Origin: Pseudomonadota bacterium
GTDB lineage: Bacteria; Pseudomonadota; Gammaproteobacteria; Steroidobacterales; Steroidobacteraceae
Length of the DNA: 64,000 bases
Direction of reading: 5' to 3'
Assembly (NCBI GenBank): GCA_023433465.1
Contig: JAEZCR010000126.1
Span: 4,254 to 68,253, forward strand
Numbering within the stretch: the first letter of the stretch is position 1; every line of letters starts with the position of its first letter. A model generated the notes under the pieces. It did no database searches. It was not told the origin of the DNA and saw only the letters and a program-made list of their open reading frames with translations. Both the position numbers and the translations under genes were made by a program. This document shows, one piece after another, positions 52,317 through 61,370 of the stretch.

Positions 52317-54350
52317 TCAGATCGAGTATTCCGCGTCCCCTTCGACGATCGACTGCACGAGCTCGGGTGGTTTCCCGGCTTTCCACAGGTTCGCTCGGTG
52401 CCGCACGCGATACCGCAACGGCCCTCCGTCCGCCGCCTCACAACGCTCGAACGGCACGGGTATGCAGACGAACTCGGTCTCCAACCAGTCCGCCGTCGCG
52501 GTGACCAGGCCGTACCCGTGCCCGCCGAAATCCACGAACTTCAGATGCGGCGCGACCGCCGGGTTGTGAAGCTTGCGCGCCTCCGCCGCGCTGGCTTGCG
52601 ACAACGCCAGCGCCGCGCGCACTCCATGCAGCATCGTGTAGTTGAATGCGGGAATCTCATGACGCTCGCCGGCGTAGTACAGCGCCCGCAGCGGGTGGTC
52701 AGGCTTGATGATGCGATCCATCAGCTCGGCGAGCCCCTGCGCCGAGACGGACCCCGTGACGAACTCGACGCCCACCGGATCGAAGGCGCGCGGCGGAAGA
52801 TCGGCGGAAGTCAGCCCGGCCCAGAACGAGTGCTTGTCTCCCGCCACGATCGCGAGCCCGATCACTCCCTTCCTGCGCAGCTCGTCGTAGATCAGCGCAT
52901 GCTCGGCGTAGTAGCCGCCGTTCGCCAGCGCAAAACCCGTTCCCGGCCACTTCGGCCCCATCCCCTCGGGCAAGTTGCCGAGATCCGTCCGCCACGAAAG
53001 CGTGCCGAACGAGTGACCCCAGACCTTCCATGGCGCCTGGCTCGCGGTCAGCCGCTCGATGAGCCACGCTCGCTGCCTCGGTCCGAGATAGGTCTGCATG
53101 GGCTGATCGACGCCCGGATTCGGAATGTCCTTGCCATCGAACCGCAGCGTCGCGGGCGGCTTTCCACCGTTCGCCGCGCGGCCATCATCGATGATCCGCG
53201 CCGTGTCCTCGTCGATGAACATCGGGAACCCGGCTGGCGCCACCGGCGAGCCGGCCGCGTCGGCAATCTTGTACGAGCGGTTGTCGGTGAGGATCAGCTC
53301 CGCGTTGCGGCCATAACGGAACGCGCGGTAGATAGTCAGGCTTTCGACGGCCGCCGCGTTGTCGGCGCCCAGCCCAAAACCGTCTTCGTCGAACTCCGTG
53401 ATCGGCGTGTTCTTGACCGCGGGCGCCTCGAAGCGGTCGCGGTTCGCGCCGGGCCTGGCGACCCGCGCCGGCTGGAATTCCCACCACGCCTGGTTGGCCG
53501 CGACCTTCGTGGCCTGCGCGGCGCGCACCTCGCCGCCGAAGACCTGGATGCTCTGGAATCCCTGCCACGAGAACTCGTGGTTGTCCCACACCGGCACGAA
53601 CGGCCAGCGGGCGCGCGCGTCCTGCAGATCGGGATCCGTAAGATAGGCGCGGTACACGGTGCGGTAATCGGCGAGGGTCACGGGCAGGTGGTAGTCGCGG
53701 AACTTGTCGCCGTCGGGATACTTGAACAACGGGCGCAGGCGACGGCCGCGGTACTTGCCCTCCGGCATCTCGTCCGCGTAGTTGACCACCTCGTAGATGA
53801 AGTCCCCGAGGTGCAACACGAAGCCTATCTGTTCGGCGCGCGGGCGGCGCTCGTCCTCGTAGATCATGCGGCGATACGCGTTCGCGGCGCCGATCGTCAT
53901 GTCCTGGCAACTCACGAACGTGAAGCGCACCGGGCGCGCGTCGCGCTCACCCGGCGCGGTGAGTGTGCGGCCGATGCGGCTGCCGTCCCCATCCGCGTCC
54001 GTGAAGCGATACCAATATTCGCTGGCGGGCTTGAGCCCGGCCGCCATGAAGCGGCAGGTCCAGTCCGTGTCGGCGGTGACCTCGGCCGTGCCGCGCACCA
54101 CCACGTTGCGAAATGCCTGGTCCTTCGCGACTTCCACCGTTAGTAGATAGGCCGCGCGCGAGTCGCCCTTGGCCGGCTGACGGCGTGTCCACAAAATGAC
54201 ACTGTCCGGCGCAGGATCCCCCGAGGCAACTCCCTGCGGATACAGGTCACGGCGCTCGCGCCACGTCGGCGCCGCGGCGCGCCCCTTCCCGAACGCAAGC
54301 ACGGCGCCAGCGGCGGCCGCGGACTCGGCGAACTGTCTGCGGGTCAGCAT
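52317..54350 (-). CDS. phoD: Tat-exported alkaline phosphatase D (PhoD) family protein
   Basis: 677 residues from ATG 54350, which starts a Tat signal (LTRRQFAESAAAAGAVLAFG). A fibronectin-like N-terminal part (DSVILWTRRQ, EYWYRFTDADGDG) precedes the metallophosphatase core: FTFVSCQD, HLGDFIYE, VWDNHEFSWQ and later WKVWGHSFG and VAGDKHSFWAGL. These supply the Fe/Ca metal ligands known from PhoD. It hydrolyses phosphate mono- and diesters in the periplasm. Lacking the usual phosphate-box evidence, I cannot say whether it is phosphate-regulated. It is divergent from the M13 peptidase (125 bp). Confidence 0.92.
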   Translation of the reverse strand: MLTRRQFAESAAAAGAVLAFGKGRAAAPTWRERRDLYPQGVASGDPAPDSVILWTRRQPAKGDSRAAYLLTVEVAKDQAFRNVVVRGTAEVTADTDWTCRFMAAGLKPASEYWYRFTDADGDGSRIGRTLTAPGERDARPVRFTFVSCQDMTIGAANAYRRMIYEDERRPRAEQIGFVLHLGDFIYEVVNYADEMPEGKYRGRRLRPLFKYPDGDKFRDYHLPVTLADYRTVYRAYLTDPDLQDARARWPFVPVWDNHEFSWQGFQSIQVFGGEVRAAQATKVAANQAWWEFQPARVARPGANRDRFEAPAVKNTPITEFDEDGFGLGADNAAAVESLTIYRAFRYGRNAELILTDNRSYKIADAAGSPVAPAGFPMFIDEDTARIIDDGRAANGGKPPATLRFDGKDIPNPGVDQPMQTYLGPRQRAWLIERLTASQAPWKVWGHSFGTLSWRTDLGNLPEGMGPKWPGTGFALANGGYYAEHALIYDELRRKGVIGLAIVAGDKHSFWAGLTSADLPPRAFDPVGVEFVTGSVSAQGLAELMDRIIKPDHPLRALYYAGERHEIPAFNYTMLHGVRAALALSQASAAEARKLHNPAVAPHLKFVDFGGHGYGLVTATADWLETEFVCIPVPFERCEAADGGPLRYRVRHRANLWKAGKPPELVQSIVEGDAEYSI

Positions 54351-54475
54351 CGGGACATGATGCGGCGAACACCCGTCCGCGCCCATCGGTTCATCGCACG
54401 GCTGGGCGAATTCACGTTCGAGTCGGGGCGACGGCGCGATAGGCTTGAGCCCAGAAATTTCCTGCAGGAGCCTCC

Positions 54476-56569
54476 ATGTCCGTCACGAGCCGTTCCCTCA
54501 TGTCGATGTCCGTCGCCGCAGCCGTGCTGCTGGCGCTCGCGGGCTGCCAGCGCGCCGACGAGAAGAAAGCCGCCGCGCCAGCCGCCTGGACGCTCGACGA
54601 AAGCAAACTGCAGCAACCGATCCGTTTCGCCGCGGCGGATCTGGACGCGGAACAGAACGCGTGCAAGGACCTGGGAGCTTACGCGAACAGCAAGTGGCTG
54701 GCGGCCAACGAAATCCCCGCGGATGAGCCGGCCTGGGGTGCATTCGTCGTACTGCACAACCGTTCGCTGGGTGTGCGTCAGCAACTCGCCGAGCGCATCG
54801 CCGCCGAGCCCAATGCAACCGGCATCGACAAGATCATCGGTGATTTCTGGGCGACGGGCATGGACGAGCAGAAGCTCAACGAGGCGGGACTCGCCCCGCT
54901 CGAGAGTCGCCTGGCCGCCATCGACGCGCTCACCGACGGTCCTTCCATCGCGGAGCATCTGCGGACGATCGCCGCGGCCGGCGAGAACCCGCTGTTCGCA
55001 TTCGGTGCGGAACCGGATTTCAAGAACTCCACGATGAACATCGCGTCGGCCTTCCAGGGTGGCCTGGGACTGCCCGACTCGACTTACTACTCGCTCGCGG
55101 ACAAGAAGCCGATCCGCGATGCGTACGTGAAGCACATCGCGAAGCTGTTCGAGCTCGCGGGCACGCCGGCCGACGAGGCCGCGAAGCAGGCGGCCACCGT
55201 GCTGGCGTTCGAGACGCGCCTGGCCAAGGTGTCGAAGTCGAGCGAGCAGCTCTCGCGCGACGTGGAGCTCTACTACCACCCCATCAAGATGTCCGAAGCG
55301 GACAAGCTGTCGCCCAACTTCCCGTGGACGAAGTTCTTCGAGTCGCAGAAGGTCGCGACTCCGGAGTGGTTCTCGCTGGGGATCCCGGCCTTCCACCAGG
55401 AAGTGAGCAGGATGATCTCGGACATCCCGGTGGCGCACTGGAGGAATTACCTTCGCTTCAAACTACTGGACGACGCCTCCCCCTATCTGAGCGAGGCATT
55501 CGTCAACGAGAGCTTCGATTTCTACGGCAAGACGCTGCAGGGCCGGAAGGAACAGCGGCCACGCTGGAAGCGCGTCCTCAACATGATCGAGACGTCCGTC
55601 GGCGAAGCGATGGGACAGCGCTACGTGGAAGTCGCGTTCCCGGCCTCTTCGAAGGCGCAGATGGAGCAGCTCGTCGACAACCTGCGCGCCGCTTTGAAGA
55701 CACGCATCGAGAATCTTTCATGGATGACGGACGCCACGAAGAAGAAGGCCATGGAGAAGTGGGCCGCGTTCAACACCAAGATCGGCTACCCCGACAAGTG
55801 GCGCGACTGGACGGGCCTGACTACCAGCCGTGACAGCCTGTACGGCAATTTCGCTGCGGCGAAGGCTTTCAACTACCGCTGGACCCTCGACAAGATCGGG
55901 CAGCCCGTCGACAAGAACGAATGGGGCATGACGCCGCAGACCATCAACGCCTACTACAATCCTCAGCACAACGAAATCGTGTTTCCCGCGGCGATCCTGC
56001 AGCCGCCTTTCTTCGATCCGCAGGCGGACGATGCGCTGAACTACGGCGCCATCGGCATGGTGATCGGTCACGAGCTGATTCATGGCTATGACGACCAGGG
56101 CTCGCGCTTCGGGCCGTCGGGGAATTTCGAGCAGTGGTGGACGAAGGAAGACGCCGCGAGCTTCGAGAAGCTGACCGGCAAACTGGTCGAACAGTACAAC
56201 GGCTATACCGCCGCGCCCGGCCTCACCGAGAAGGTGAACGGCAATCTCACGCTTGGCGAGAACATCGCCGATCTCGGCGGACTCAGCGTGGCCTACGATG
56301 CGTTCCAGATGGCGGTGGCCGGCAAGCCCGATCCGATGATCGACGACCTCACGCGCGATCAGCGCTTCTTCCTCGGCTTCGCCGCGGCCTGGCGCGAGAA
56401 GTACACGCCGGAGCTGACCAAACTGATCGTCGCCTCGGATCCGCATGCGCCGGGGGGCGTGCGCGCCAATGGCACGCCCACCAACATGGACGCGTTCGCC
56501 AAGGCGTTCGGGTGCAAGGAAGGCGATCCGATGGTCAACAGCGGCGACAAGAAGGTCGTGATCTGGTGA
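54476..56569 (+). CDS. M13-family metallopeptidase lipoprotein (neprilysin-like, PepO type)
   Basis: 697 residues, with a lipobox L-A-G-C near residue 24 after MSVAAAVLLALAGC. The zinc site is H532-E533-L-I-H536 (VIGHELIHGYDDQGSRFG), third ligand E595 in ENIADLGGLS. The N-terminal M13_N domain (~45-430) includes GLPDSTYY and the C-terminal half carries NAYYNPQHNEIVFPAAILQP. It cleaves small peptides in the periplasm and its products could feed the POT transporter. A strong hairpin terminator follows. CAGGAG precedes the ATG. Confidence 0.95.
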   Translation: MSVTSRSLMSMSVAAAVLLALAGCQRADEKKAAAPAAWTLDESKLQQPIRFAAADLDAEQNACKDLGAYANSKWLAANEIPADEPAWGAFVVLHNRSLGVRQQLAERIAAEPNATGIDKIIGDFWATGMDEQKLNEAGLAPLESRLAAIDALTDGPSIAEHLRTIAAAGENPLFAFGAEPDFKNSTMNIASAFQGGLGLPDSTYYSLADKKPIRDAYVKHIAKLFELAGTPADEAAKQAATVLAFETRLAKVSKSSEQLSRDVELYYHPIKMSEADKLSPNFPWTKFFESQKVATPEWFSLGIPAFHQEVSRMISDIPVAHWRNYLRFKLLDDASPYLSEAFVNESFDFYGKTLQGRKEQRPRWKRVLNMIETSVGEAMGQRYVEVAFPASSKAQMEQLVDNLRAALKTRIENLSWMTDATKKKAMEKWAAFNTKIGYPDKWRDWTGLTTSRDSLYGNFAAAKAFNYRWTLDKIGQPVDKNEWGMTPQTINAYYNPQHNEIVFPAAILQPPFFDPQADDALNYGAIGMVIGHELIHGYDDQGSRFGPSGNFEQWWTKEDAASFEKLTGKLVEQYNGYTAAPGLTEKVNGNLTLGENIADLGGLSVAYDAFQMAVAGKPDPMIDDLTRDQRFFLGFAAAWREKYTPELTKLIVASDPHAPGGVRANGTPTNMDAFAKAFGCKEGDPMVNSGDKKVVIW

Positions 56570-56573
56570 CCGA

Positions 56574-56611
56574 CTCGCGGGCGCCTGGTCTGTCTACCAG
56601 GCGCTCGCGAG
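56574..56611. terminator. Strong hairpin terminator between M13 peptidase and esterase genes
   Basis: Arms CTCGCGGGCGCCTGGT (56574-56589) and ACCAGGCGCTCGCGAG (56596-56611) pair at 15 of 16 positions around a 6-base loop. It lies 4 bp after the peptidase stop and 18 bp before the convergent esterase stop, so it can serve both genes. No T-tract is present on either side. Confidence 0.8.
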
Positions 56612-56629
56612 CGTGGAGATCGATCGCGG

Positions 56630-57589
56630 TCAGTTCGGCGGACGGCTCAGCCAGTCATTCGACCGCAGCCAGTCGATGATCGTCCCCTGCCAGCGATCGC
56701 GAGGCATGAGGAAGAAGCCATGCTGGCCCTTCTGGAACAGACGCGCTTCCACGGGAACGCCGGCGCGCCGCAACGCTTCGAAGAACACGACGCTGTTGTC
56801 CACGTCGACCAGCCGATCGTCCGCGGCGTGCAGGATCAACGTGGGTGGCGTGTCCTTGGTCACGTGAAGCTCGTTGGAGAACATCCGGATCTGCGCGTCC
56901 GATGGGTTCGGGCCCAACAGCGCCTTGCGCGAATCCATGTGCGTGATCTTCGCGTCCATGCTGATGACCGGATACACGAGGATGAGGAAGTCCGGTCGCA
57001 GGTTGACTCGCTCCGGGTTGTCGATGTGAGGCGTGTCGAAATGCGTCGCCAGTGTCGAGGCCAGATGGCCTCCCGCTGAAAAGCCGATCACGCCGATTCT
57101 TCTCGGATCGAGACTCCATTCCGCGGCGTGCTGGCGCGCGAAGCGCATCGCCTGCTGTGCGTCCTGCAGCGGGCCGATGGATTTGTCGACCATGGTCTCA
57201 TCGCTCGGGATCCGGTACTTGACCACGAACGCGGCGATGCCGTGATCGATGAAGTACCTCGCCTGCTGTGTGCCTTCGAAGTCGAACGTGAGCCCGGCGT
57301 ATCCACCACCCGGAATGACGACGACGCTGGCGCCGGTGGCCTTCGACCTGGCCGGGCGATAAACCTGGATGAAGGGCCGGGACACCTTTCTGATCCAGCT
57401 GCCATCCGTCGTCGATTCCTCGTCCGGACCCGGCTTCGAGTTCGGAATCTTCGCATCGCCGTAGAGAGGAAAGCTCTCCACCTTCGGTGGGAAGTTAGAG
57501 GGGTCCTGCGCGAGGACCGGCTGAGCGACGAAGGACATGGCGGCGAGAACCACCGCCATGCCAGGGACTGCGTGTCGAATCATTCTCAT
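56630..57589 (-). CDS. Exported alpha/beta hydrolase, acetyl-xylan-esterase-like
   Basis: 319 residues from ATG 57589; Sec signal VPGMAVVLAAMSFVAQPVLAQ. Oxyanion segment VVIPGGGYAGLTFDFEG, nucleophile elbow G-F-S-A-G-G-H-L-A, acid in LHAADDRLVD and His in GQHGFFLMP. It belongs to the same group as the 13978-14904 esterase (BD-FAE/xylan esterase style) and ester-linked sugar side chains are the likely substrates. It begins 4 bp after the stop of the type B carboxylesterase, so the two form one operon. Confidence 0.88.
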   Translation of the reverse strand: MRMIRHAVPGMAVVLAAMSFVAQPVLAQDPSNFPPKVESFPLYGDAKIPNSKPGPDEESTTDGSWIRKVSRPFIQVYRPARSKATGASVVVIPGGGYAGLTFDFEGTQQARYFIDHGIAAFVVKYRIPSDETMVDKSIGPLQDAQQAMRFARQHAAEWSLDPRRIGVIGFSAGGHLASTLATHFDTPHIDNPERVNLRPDFLILVYPVISMDAKITHMDSRKALLGPNPSDAQIRMFSNELHVTKDTPPTLILHAADDRLVDVDNSVVFFEALRRAGVPVEARLFQKGQHGFFLMPRDRWQGTIIDWLRSNDWLSRPPN

Positions 57590-57593
57590 CGGT

Positions 57594-59291
57594 TCAGGTG
57601 AGAATGATCTTGCGAGCCTCGCCGTCCGGGTCGTCCACCATGCGGCACTCGTTGTCCCAGACCATCGTGCGATTCGTTTTCGGATCCGTCGGCGACCAGG
57701 TGAGTCCCGGGATGCTCGGATTGCCCGTCCCGGCGAACTTCGCCCAGGAGGACGCCATCTTCTTCGCGAGGGCCTGGGCTTCGGGCGTGTTGCCGGTGCC
57801 TTGTTCGCAGCGTTTCGTGTTGTCGAAGCAGAACGCGAGCTCCGCCGTGTGCCACGCGCCTGGCTCGCCATCGAGTATCGGTGTCTGCCAGGTGAAGTAG
57901 TACGTGTACGCCGGCGCCGCGTTGAGCGCGTGCTTGAAGCCCGCCATCTGCACGACCCTGTTGCGAATGGCGAGCCCGTTGAGCCCCGGATGTCCGCTGC
58001 AAATGTACGACAGCGTTCGAATCGACTTCTGTGGATAGGCCTTCTTGAGCGCCGCAATGATAGAGACCGCCTTCTCCGCTCCATAAGTCTTCGTGAGATT
58101 GCCGCGCCACTCGTCCTCGGTCGGCCGCCGCGACATGATGTTGCCTTCTTCGGTCACCGACCCGATCAGCATCGGCACGTGTTTCGAGATCTCGGGCGCG
58201 GCGTCGAAGAACGAACGCATGTTGACGATCTTTCCATCGACGCACGGCGACCAGCCGACGCGCGGTGTGCCCGGTGCGCCCGGCCCACCCATCGGGGGAC
58301 CGGCTGGATTGATCTTGGCCGCCGCCGCGTTGCCCGCCGCGAAGAGCTTCGACCATTCCACCTTCTGCAGCGAGCCGATGTCGTTCGGCGCGAGGCCCAA
58401 CTCCTTCATCGTCTGCCGCGCGAGCTCGCGCTGCTGTTCGCGGCTCGGAATGTTTCCGCCGCCACCCGACATCGCGGCCGCGCGGTGGAACAGGCCCGCC
58501 GCGGACGGCATGCCCATCAGCGTCGTCACTTTCGATCCACCGCCGGATTGGCCGTAGATCATCACGCGATCGGGATCGCCACCGAAGTTCGCGATGTTCT
58601 CCTGGACCCAGCGCAGTGCCGCGACGAGATCCGTCATGCCGACGTTCGCGGAATCCTCGTAAGCCGCGCCGCCGATCTCCGCCGCGTCCAGAAATCCGAG
58701 GATGTTCAGACGATGATTGACGGAGACCTGTACGACGTCGTGATGGCGCGCCATCTGCGCGCCTTCATGCGAGGGAAGTTCGTACGAGGAACCGAAGCTG
58801 AAGCCGCCGCCGTGGAAGTACACCATCACCGGGCGCTTGCCGGTCAAGCCCGGAGTCCAGACGTTGAGCTTGAGCATGTCCTCGCTCATCCAGCCATCGT
58901 CCCAGTCCTGGATGAACGTCTGTTCGATGCTCGTCCACGGATGCGTGTTCTGCGGACAGTTCGCGCCGTAGATCAGCGCGGGATATTCATCGGACCACGG
59001 AGTGGGCGCCTTCGCGGGCAGCCAGCGATTCTCACCCGCCGTCGTCTGACCGTACGGAATGCCCTTGAACGTGAAAACGCCGCCGTCGAGGTAGCCGCGC
59101 ACTTTGCCGTACTGCGTCTTCGCGATCGCCGAACGCGGCGTCGTCAGATTTCCAGGACCTTGATGGGCCGCTGTCTTGGTGCTGTCCGATGCCGCGGCGA
59201 AATTCGTCGCCGCAAGGCCGGCCCCCGCCGTGGAAGAAAGAATCAGCGCCTCGCGCCGAGTGAGACCTGCGCGCTTCGTCGGATCAGCCAT
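57594..59291 (-). CDS. Tat-exported type B carboxylesterase
   Basis: 565 residues from ATG 59291. Tat-like signal LTRREALILSSTAGAGLAA. The family motifs are FKGIPYGQ, EDMLKLNVWTP, the oxyanion hole YFHGGGFSFGSS and the nucleophile elbow G-Q-S-G-G-G; the catalytic His lies near CFDNTKRC or FYFTWQTP region (not placed exactly). It hydrolyses carboxylic esters in the periplasm. First gene of a two-gene operon with the smaller esterase. The upstream in-frame extension to 59351 lacks signal character. Confidence 0.92.
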   Translation of the reverse strand: MADPTKRAGLTRREALILSSTAGAGLAATNFAAASDSTKTAAHQGPGNLTTPRSAIAKTQYGKVRGYLDGGVFTFKGIPYGQTTAGENRWLPAKAPTPWSDEYPALIYGANCPQNTHPWTSIEQTFIQDWDDGWMSEDMLKLNVWTPGLTGKRPVMVYFHGGGFSFGSSYELPSHEGAQMARHHDVVQVSVNHRLNILGFLDAAEIGGAAYEDSANVGMTDLVAALRWVQENIANFGGDPDRVMIYGQSGGGSKVTTLMGMPSAAGLFHRAAAMSGGGGNIPSREQQRELARQTMKELGLAPNDIGSLQKVEWSKLFAAGNAAAAKINPAGPPMGGPGAPGTPRVGWSPCVDGKIVNMRSFFDAAPEISKHVPMLIGSVTEEGNIMSRRPTEDEWRGNLTKTYGAEKAVSIIAALKKAYPQKSIRTLSYICSGHPGLNGLAIRNRVVQMAGFKHALNAAPAYTYYFTWQTPILDGEPGAWHTAELAFCFDNTKRCEQGTGNTPEAQALAKKMASSWAKFAGTGNPSIPGLTWSPTDPKTNRTMVWDNECRMVDDPDGEARKIILT

Positions 59292-59395
59292 GTGTCCCCC
59301 TGCTTTGGATCGTTTCGAACATTCTAGAGGGCTGACCGCGACGAGCGGCATACCGGATTTGTCAGGGTGTCACTTCGTTTTTCGTATACACCGTT

Positions 59396-61249
59396 TCAAC
59401 GGCACTCGATCCGCTCACCCGCCGGCTTGCAGAAATCTCCGTAGCCGTGCACGCGCCAGTAATCGGTCATGCCCAGATCTCCAACGAGTTTCGCGAAGCC
59501 CGGCAACCGACGTGTTTCGGCGAACAGCGGATGCCAGATCGGCGCCGGGTGCGGGCGCCGTGAAACGACTCCGGAAAGTATCTCCAGCGCAGCTCGAGGT
59601 TCAGAGAAATACGCCGCCCACATTGCGAGCACTACTTTCTCGGTATCGGCCGCGGTAGTCGCGATGGCGCGGATCTCGTCTATCGCACCCGCCGGCTCAT
59701 CGAGAAACTTCGCCATATGCCGATTGATGGCCGCGGCGGGAACGTCGTCGGTGATCGCGTCCAGCCGTCGATCGATCTCGGCCCGGTCGCCACTCGCGAG
59801 TGCGATGCTCAAGCCAAGACCTAACAAGCCATCTCTCAACCCCTCGAGTTGCAAGCCGCGATCGACTTCGCCGAGCGCGGCGCGGTAGTCGGTGTTTGCC
59901 ACGTATGCGAGTGCCAGGAATCCGGCGAATGCGGGCGCGAGTGGATCATGGGCGCGAGCGCTCTCGAGCGCCGGAATCGCCTCACGCACTCTGCCGACAC
60001 ACAACAGGAACACCCCGCGCGAGCCCACCGACTCCGCCGACACCCCATGTTCGGCAAAGGCCTTCTCGATGCGCTGGAAATAGGAGGCAGCGCCTGACCA
60101 GTCTCCCCTGCGTGTCGCCGCGATGCCGAGCAACTGCAATACATGTGGCGCATCCGGCGTCAGTTGCCGCGCGCGCTCGAGCGACTCCTCGGACGCCCGC
60201 TTCCATTCAGCGGCGCGCTCGGGGACGGCGAAAGCGGCATTGCTGTAGACGCCGCTGAGCCCGGACCACGCCATTGAAAACTCCGGGTCGATGACGGTGG
60301 CGCGTTGCAGGTGCGCAATCGCCAGTGGATAGGTCTCCGGCCGGGCGACGAGATTGAGAGCGCTGCCGCGCAGGTATTCGTCGTAAGCATCGACGTCGTC
60401 CGTCATTCCGGGCATGCGGGCGAGATCACCCACGCGCAGCTTCACCTGCATCGCGACGCTGACGGCTCGCGCGATCTCGTCCTGAACGGCAAAGATGTCC
60501 TCGAGTGGCCGTTCGAAAGTCTGGGCCCACAATTGCTGGCTGGTCGGCGCTTCGATCAGTTGCGCCGTGATGCGCACGCGGTCGCCGCCCTTGCGCACGC
60601 TGCCGAGGAGCAGGTGCTTCACGCCCAGTTTCTCGCCGACCGCGCGCGCCTCGACACCTTGACCGCGCAACTGGAACGACGAAGTCCGTGCGATCACGCG
60701 CAGGTCTCGCAGGCGCCCAAGTCGGTTGAGCACTTCCTCGGTGATGCCATCGGCGAAGTACGCCTGGTCTCCATCGGGGGACAGGTCGGCGAACGGCAGT
60801 ACGGCGAGCGAGCGGTCGATGTCGGTCGCTGGCGGACGCAAGGTCGCCCAGACGATCGCGAGCAGGGCCACCAGAGCAGCCGCCGCGATCGCGGGTCCCT
60901 TCCAGGAGCGCTTCGACACCGGGGCCGGTGCCTCGTGCTCGACCGGCACGATGAGCCGATATCCCCGCTTCGGAACGGTTTCGATATAGCTTTGACCTTC
61001 CTCCGTGGTTCCGAGCGCCTCGCGCAACTGGCTGATGGCTAGATAGACGGAGCCATCACTCACGATCACGTTTTTCCAGACCGCGGCCATCAAATCGTTG
61101 ACCGAGGTCACCTCGCCGCGGCGCGCCGCCAGATGCATGACCACATCCATGGCGCGCGGTTCGAGACGCACGGATTTCCCGTCCCGTAAGAGCAGGTTCG
61201 ACGCCGGGTCGGCGATCCAGGCGCCGATTCTGGTTTTCGTCGCGGTCAT
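59396..61249 (-). CDS. CadC-like membrane transcriptional regulator with TPR domain
   Basis: 617 residues. An OmpR-type winged helix (trans_reg_C) spans residues 1-105 (LEPRAMDVVMHLAARRGEVT, QSYIETVPKRGYRL). One TM helix (~118-136, AIAAAALVALLAIVWATL) follows, then a FlgO/TolB-N-like module (SLAVLPFADLSPDGDQAYFA, LLGSVRKGGDRVRITAQLI) and TPR repeats to the end. It binds DNA from the inner membrane and senses a periplasmic or cytosolic-side signal. It is divergent from the exported repeat protein at 61371 (121 bp), its most likely target. Confidence 0.9.
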   Translation of the reverse strand: MTATKTRIGAWIADPASNLLLRDGKSVRLEPRAMDVVMHLAARRGEVTSVNDLMAAVWKNVIVSDGSVYLAISQLREALGTTEEGQSYIETVPKRGYRLIVPVEHEAPAPVSKRSWKGPAIAAAALVALLAIVWATLRPPATDIDRSLAVLPFADLSPDGDQAYFADGITEEVLNRLGRLRDLRVIARTSSFQLRGQGVEARAVGEKLGVKHLLLGSVRKGGDRVRITAQLIEAPTSQQLWAQTFERPLEDIFAVQDEIARAVSVAMQVKLRVGDLARMPGMTDDVDAYDEYLRGSALNLVARPETYPLAIAHLQRATVIDPEFSMAWSGLSGVYSNAAFAVPERAAEWKRASEESLERARQLTPDAPHVLQLLGIAATRRGDWSGAASYFQRIEKAFAEHGVSAESVGSRGVFLLCVGRVREAIPALESARAHDPLAPAFAGFLALAYVANTDYRAALGEVDRGLQLEGLRDGLLGLGLSIALASGDRAEIDRRLDAITDDVPAAAINRHMAKFLDEPAGAIDEIRAIATTAADTEKVVLAMWAAYFSEPRAALEILSGVVSRRPHPAPIWHPLFAETRRLPGFAKLVGDLGMTDYWRVHGYGDFCKPAGERIECR

Positions 61250-61370
61250 CGGGATACGGAGTCGAGTCCTTCGACGGAACTAAGGTGATCCTGAGGCTTT
61301 CCTCAGGCGCGAACGGGCATGGCGATTGTAGCTTCCGGTCCTCCACTCCACCCGACCTGAGGACATGGCC

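Noticed and set aside
57537..59327. About 600-codon plus-strand frame over the carboxylesterase
   Set aside because: The minus-strand gene carries GQSGGG and the oxyanion motif; the other frame is low-complexity Arg-rich.
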